Shown: one piece after another, positions 61,263 through 64,000 of the stretch
How the letters are laid out: the number at the start of each line of letters is the position of its first letter
Numbering within the stretch: the stretch's first letter is position 1
DNA from: [Anoxybacillus] calidus
GTDB taxonomy: Bacteria; Bacillota; Bacilli; Bacillales; Anoxybacillaceae
Reading direction: 5' to 3'
Length of the DNA stretch: 64,000 bases
Assembly (NCBI RefSeq): GCF_013760845.1
Contig: NZ_JACDUU010000004.1
Coordinates: 69,877 to 133,876, forward strand
Position numbers and translations under genes: made by a program
The notes under the pieces: generated by a model
Told to the model about the DNA's origin: nothing
What the model saw: only the letters and a program-made list of their open reading frames with translations
The model's database searches: none

Positions 61263-61307
61263 TATGTTATACTAATAACTTGTTATCTTTAGAAATAGTA
61301 TAACATA
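61263..61307 (-). promoter_or_regulatory. Two CcpN boxes in the gapB promoter
   Basis: TATGTTATACT occurs on the plus strand at 61263-61273 and on the minus strand at 61297-61307. Both fit the B. subtilis CcpN consensus TRTGHYATAYW at all positions. The minus-strand copy contains TATACT, a likely -10. CcpN represses gapB and pckA on glucose in B. subtilis. Confidence 0.85.
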
Positions 61308-61344
61308 TTTAACGAGTTTGTGGAGAAAAAATTACATTAAAAAA

Positions 61345-61377
61345 CAAAAAAAGATGTCCTATTTTTAGAGGACATCC
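61345..61377 (-). terminator. Terminator overlapping the coaE end
   Basis: Stem gatgtcct / aggacatc with T7; its 5' arm encodes the last codons of coaE. Confidence 0.9.
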
Positions 61378-61964
61378 CATTGTTTTAAAATATTTAACAA
61401 TTGCTCCTTTGTTTGTTCAATTGTACCATTGTTATCGATAACCGCATCCGCCTTTGCTGCTTTTTCCTTTAATGGCAATTGCGCCTTTATCCGCGCTTCC
61501 GCTTCTTCCTTTGAAAAACAGTTGCGTTCCATTAATCGTTCAAGCTGAATATGGCCATCAACATAAACAACAAGAATTTTATCAACGAGATAGGTTAAGT
61601 TGCTCTCGAATAATAATGGAATATCAAGAACAATGTTTTTTTCTCCTTTTTTTACGTATTGTTCTTTTTGCTCAAGCATTTTTTGGCGAACAGCCGGATG
61701 AACGATGCTGTTGAGCAATTTTCTTTTTTCCTCATCATTAAAAACAATAGCACCTAGTTTCGCCCGATCAATCGTTTTGTCAGCCTGAAGAATTTCTTCA
61801 CCGAACTTTTCAACAATTTGCAAATATGCGTCCTCACCTATCTCAACAACCTCACGGGCAATTTGATCTGCGTCTATAACAGGAATGCCCAGCTCAAGTA
61901 ACATCCTTGCCACCGTGCTTTTTCCGCTGGCAATTCCACCTGTTAAACCGATAATAAGCGCCAT
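61365..61964 (-). CDS. coaE: Dephospho-CoA kinase
   Basis: Last step of coenzyme A synthesis. 199 residues. P-loop [16 protein letters not shown] at 6-21, [11 protein letters not shown] near 33, and the lid region [27 protein letters not shown]. Located after mutM. The B. subtilis neighbour ytaF is not present between them. Confidence 0.95.
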   Translation of the reverse strand: MALIIGLTGGIASGKSTVARMLLELGIPVIDADQIAREVVEIGEDAYLQIVEKFGEEILQADKTIDRAKLGAIVFNDEEKRKLLNSIVHPAVRQKMLEQKEQYVKKGEKNIVLDIPLLFESNLTYLVDKILVVYVDGHIQLERLMERNCFSKEEAEARIKAQLPLKEKAAKADAVIDNNGTIEQTKEQLLNILKQWDVL

Positions 61965-62003
61965 CTTGCTCTCCCCCTTTTATTTCGAGAAATCCATTTG
62001 GTT

Positions 62004-62828
62004 TTACTTTTGACAATGGCTACAATAATGGGTGCCCCGTCCACCGACAACCATTTTTTGAAGTGGCTGACCGCATTTTTTACACGGCTCTCCTTTATGC
62101 CCGTACACGAATAATTCGAGCTGAAACATCCCAGTTTGTCCTTGGGAGTTTACATATGATCTTACTGTACTGCCGCCTTTTTCCACTGCTTCCTCTAAAG
62201 TTGCAATAATTTCCTGGTAAAGTACATGAACTTCCTCTTGCTTCAGAGAATTTGCCGGTCTTTCCGGGTGAATCCCCGAGCGAAACAGAACCTCATCCAC
62301 ATAAATATTTCCGAGCCCAACAACAACCGTCTGATCAAGAAGCACTGTTTTCATTTTACGGTTCGTTTTTTGCAATTTTTCCATTAATAACCCTGCTGTA
62401 AATTGTTCAGAGAACGGCTCAGGGCCAAGTTGAGAAAGCGGCAACTCCTTCTCTTCTTCCCCCTTTTTAAATAAATGCATTGTGCCAAATTTGCGAACAT
62501 CGCGATAACGAAGCTCCGTTCCGTCGGTAAAGTGAAAAATGACATGCGTATGTTTATCGATCGGTTCTCCGCTTTTCACAACAGAATAGCGTCCCTCCAT
62601 GCGCAAATGGGAAACGAGAACATAATCATCTAAGAAAAACTTCAAAAACTTCCCGCGCCGGCCGATGTCGTGAATCGTTTGTCCTTTAAGAGCATCAATA
62701 AACTGCTCTACTTCATCAGGTTTCTTTATTATTTTCGGCCACCATACAGTAACATCTTCAATTACCTTTCCTGCTACTAATTGAATGAGTGTCCGCTTGA
62801 TTGTTTCTACTTCCGGTAATTCAGGCAT
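62004..62828 (-). CDS. mutM: Formamidopyrimidine-DNA glycosylase (Fpg)
   Basis: Excises 8-oxoguanine and cleaves the abasic site. 274 residues from ATG 62828 (MPELPEVETIKR); Pro2 and Glu3 are the catalytic residues, so the upstream GTG is excluded. Lys in SHLRMEGRYSV, the helix-two-turn-helix GLGNIYVDEVLFRSGIHP, and the C-terminal zinc finger (CKKCGQPLQ, CSHC) are intact. Six bases... the gap to polA is 15 bp, so both are co-transcribed. Confidence 0.95.
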   Translation of the reverse strand: MPELPEVETIKRTLIQLVAGKVIEDVTVWWPKIIKKPDEVEQFIDALKGQTIHDIGRRGKFLKFFLDDYVLVSHLRMEGRYSVVKSGEPIDKHTHVIFHFTDGTELRYRDVRKFGTMHLFKKGEEEKELPLSQLGPEPFSEQFTAGLLMEKLQKTNRKMKTVLLDQTVVVGLGNIYVDEVLFRSGIHPERPANSLKQEEVHVLYQEIIATLEEAVEKGGSTVRSYVNSQGQTGMFQLELFVYGHKGEPCKKCGQPLQKMVVGGRGTHYCSHCQK

Positions 62829-62843
62829 AGTAATCACTTCCTT

Positions 62844-64000
62844 TTACTTTGCATCATACCATGTTGGACCGTAGTGATAATCTACTTTCAATGGCACCTT
62901 TAGTTCGATTGCGTTTTCCATTACCTCAGGAACAAGCTTTTTCAATTTTTCCACTTCTTCTTTTGGCGCTTCTAAAATCAATTCATCGTGCACCTGCAAT
63001 AAGATTCTTGCTTGGAGCTTCTCTTCTTTTAGACGTTGTGCCAAATCAATCATCGCTTTTTTAATAATGTCAGCCGCGCTTCCTTGAATTGGTGTGTTCA
63101 TGGCTGTTCTCTCAGCAAAGCTGCGCAAGTTAAAATTGCGGCTTGTAATGTCCGGCAAATAGCGGCGGCGATGTAACAGCGTCGTGACATACCCTTTTTG
63201 CTTTGCCTGCTGTACAATCTCTTCCATATATTGTTTTACACCAGGAAAGCTTGCGAAATAACGCTCAATAAATTGAGATGCTTCTTTTCGTGTAATGTTT
63301 AAATTTTGCGATAGTCCGTAATCGCTGATGCCATATACAATTCCAAAGTTGACCGCTTTCGCTTGACGGCGCATGTTCGCAGTTACTTCTTCTTCTTTCA
63401 CATGGAATACATCCATCGCTGTTTTCGTATGAATATCTAAATCTTTGACGAATGCTTCAATTAAATTTTCATCGTTGGCGATGTGAGCAAGCACGCGCAA
63501 TTCAATTTGTGAATAGTCTGCCGCAAAAATGACCCAGTCGGGCTGTGACGGCACAAACGCCTGACGAATTTTTCTTCCCTCTTCTAAACGAATCGGAATA
63601 TTTTGCAGGTTCGGTTCTGTTGAACTTAAACGCCCCGTTTGTGTAAGCGCCTGATTAAAGATGGTATGCACTTTATTCGTATCTTTATGAACCACCTTTA
63701 AAAGACCTTCAATATATGTCGATTGAATTTTGCCCAATTGACGGTAATGTAAAATCTTTTCAACAATTTCATGGTAGGGAGCAAGCTTTTCAAGGACATC
63801 TGCTGATGTAGAATATCCTGTCTTCGTTTTCTTAATAACAGGTAAATTCAGTTTTTCAAATAAAATGACGCCCAATTGCTTCGGCGAGTTAATATTAAAT
63901 TCTTGTCCGGCGAGCTCGTATATTTCTTGTTCAATTTCTCTTAGCTGTTCCGTCAGCTCCTCTCCCATTTTCTTTAAGCGGTCGACGTCAATTTTTACTC
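62844..64000 (-). CDS. polA: DNA polymerase I, C-terminal polymerase part (runs off the window)
   Basis: About 385 C-terminal residues are inside; the frame continues to the window edge (VKIDVDRLKKMGEE). Family A palm and fingers motifs: motif A DYSQIELRVLAH, motif B RRQAKAVNFGIVYGISDYG, motif C LQVHDELILEAP. TGRLSSTEPNLQNIPIR precedes them. Repair and Okazaki-fragment processing. The 5' nuclease half is outside. Confidence 0.97.
   Translation of the reverse strand, partial: VKIDVDRLKKMGEELTEQLREIEQEIYELAGQEFNINSPKQLGVILFEKLNLPVIKKTKTGYSTSADVLEKLAPYHEIVEKILHYRQLGKIQSTYIEGLLKVVHKDTNKVHTIFNQALTQTGRLSSTEPNLQNIPIRLEEGRKIRQAFVPSQPDWVIFAADYSQIELRVLAHIANDENLIEAFVKDLDIHTKTAMDVFHVKEEEVTANMRRQAKAVNFGIVYGISDYGLSQNLNITRKEASQFIERYFASFPGVKQYMEEIVQQAKQKGYVTTLLHRRRYLPDITSRNFNLRSFAERTAMNTPIQGSAADIIKKAMIDLAQRLKEEKLQARILLQVHDELILEAPKEEVEKLKKLVPEVMENAIELKVPLKVDYHYGPTWYDAK

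Noticed and set aside
61965-62003. Missing ytaF between mutM and coaE
   Set aside because: The gene is simply absent from this place; gene loss or relocation here is ordinary and no remnant is visible.

Overview
The window is a core chromosomal segment of a low-GC, endospore-forming Bacillaceae, most likely a thermophile of the Geobacillus / Parageobacillus / Anoxybacillus group. The evidence is gerE, gerM and sspI, T-box leaders, TTG/GTG/ATT starts behind strong Shine-Dalgarno sites, and a gene order that closely follows the leu-ilv to polA segment of Bacillus subtilis. Nearly everything is read from the minus strand. The plus-strand genes are yslB, rnhC and sspI. The genus is an inference; no rRNA is present.

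Layout, left to right (minus-strand operons read right to left). 1-8.8 kb: branched-chain amino acid locus ilvE, Leu T-box, ilvB-ilvH-ilvC-leuA-leuB-leuC-leuD (leuD leaves the window). 9.1 kb: tRNA-Arg(TCT). 9.4-14.9 kb: ysmB-racE-gerM-rph-rdgB-ysnB, gerE, ysmA. 15-18.1 kb: sdhCAB. 18.4-20.7 kb: yslB and lysC, the latter behind a lysine riboswitch and with an internal start for the beta subunit. 20.7-29.2 kb: uvrC and trxA, neighbours in B. subtilis, are split by an accessory block: a twice-frameshifted GT-C membrane glycosyltransferase pseudogene and an ssuBACED sulfonate operon. 29.4-34.6 kb: etfA, etfB, fadB, fadR and lcfA (fatty-acid oxidation, FadR operator). 34.7-41.3 kb: a 27-residue membrane peptide, yshE, mutS2, polX, cvpA, zapA, rnhC. 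41.4-46.3 kb: pheST behind a T-box, a SpoU methyltransferase, sspI. 46.4-48.9 kb: a less conserved patch with damaged genes. 49-54.8 kb: M42 peptidase, dUTPase, ysdA, infC-rpmI-rplT behind an L20 leader, thrS behind a T-box. 54.8-64 kb: ytxC, dnaI, dnaB, nrdR, a small unknown gene, speD, gapB, coaE, mutM and the 3' part of polA.

The most interesting non-coding signal is a family of eight dispersed imperfect-palindrome repeats, about 50-125 bp. Seven lie 0-40 bp past a stop codon, three directly against one, and the eighth sits inside the ilvB T-box leader. A second family has two solo copies and looks like the end pair of an IS200/IS605-type transposon without tnpA or tnpB. I found no CRISPR array, prophage, toxin system or novel multi-gene system. 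The novelty is in the repeats, leaders and small or decayed genes.
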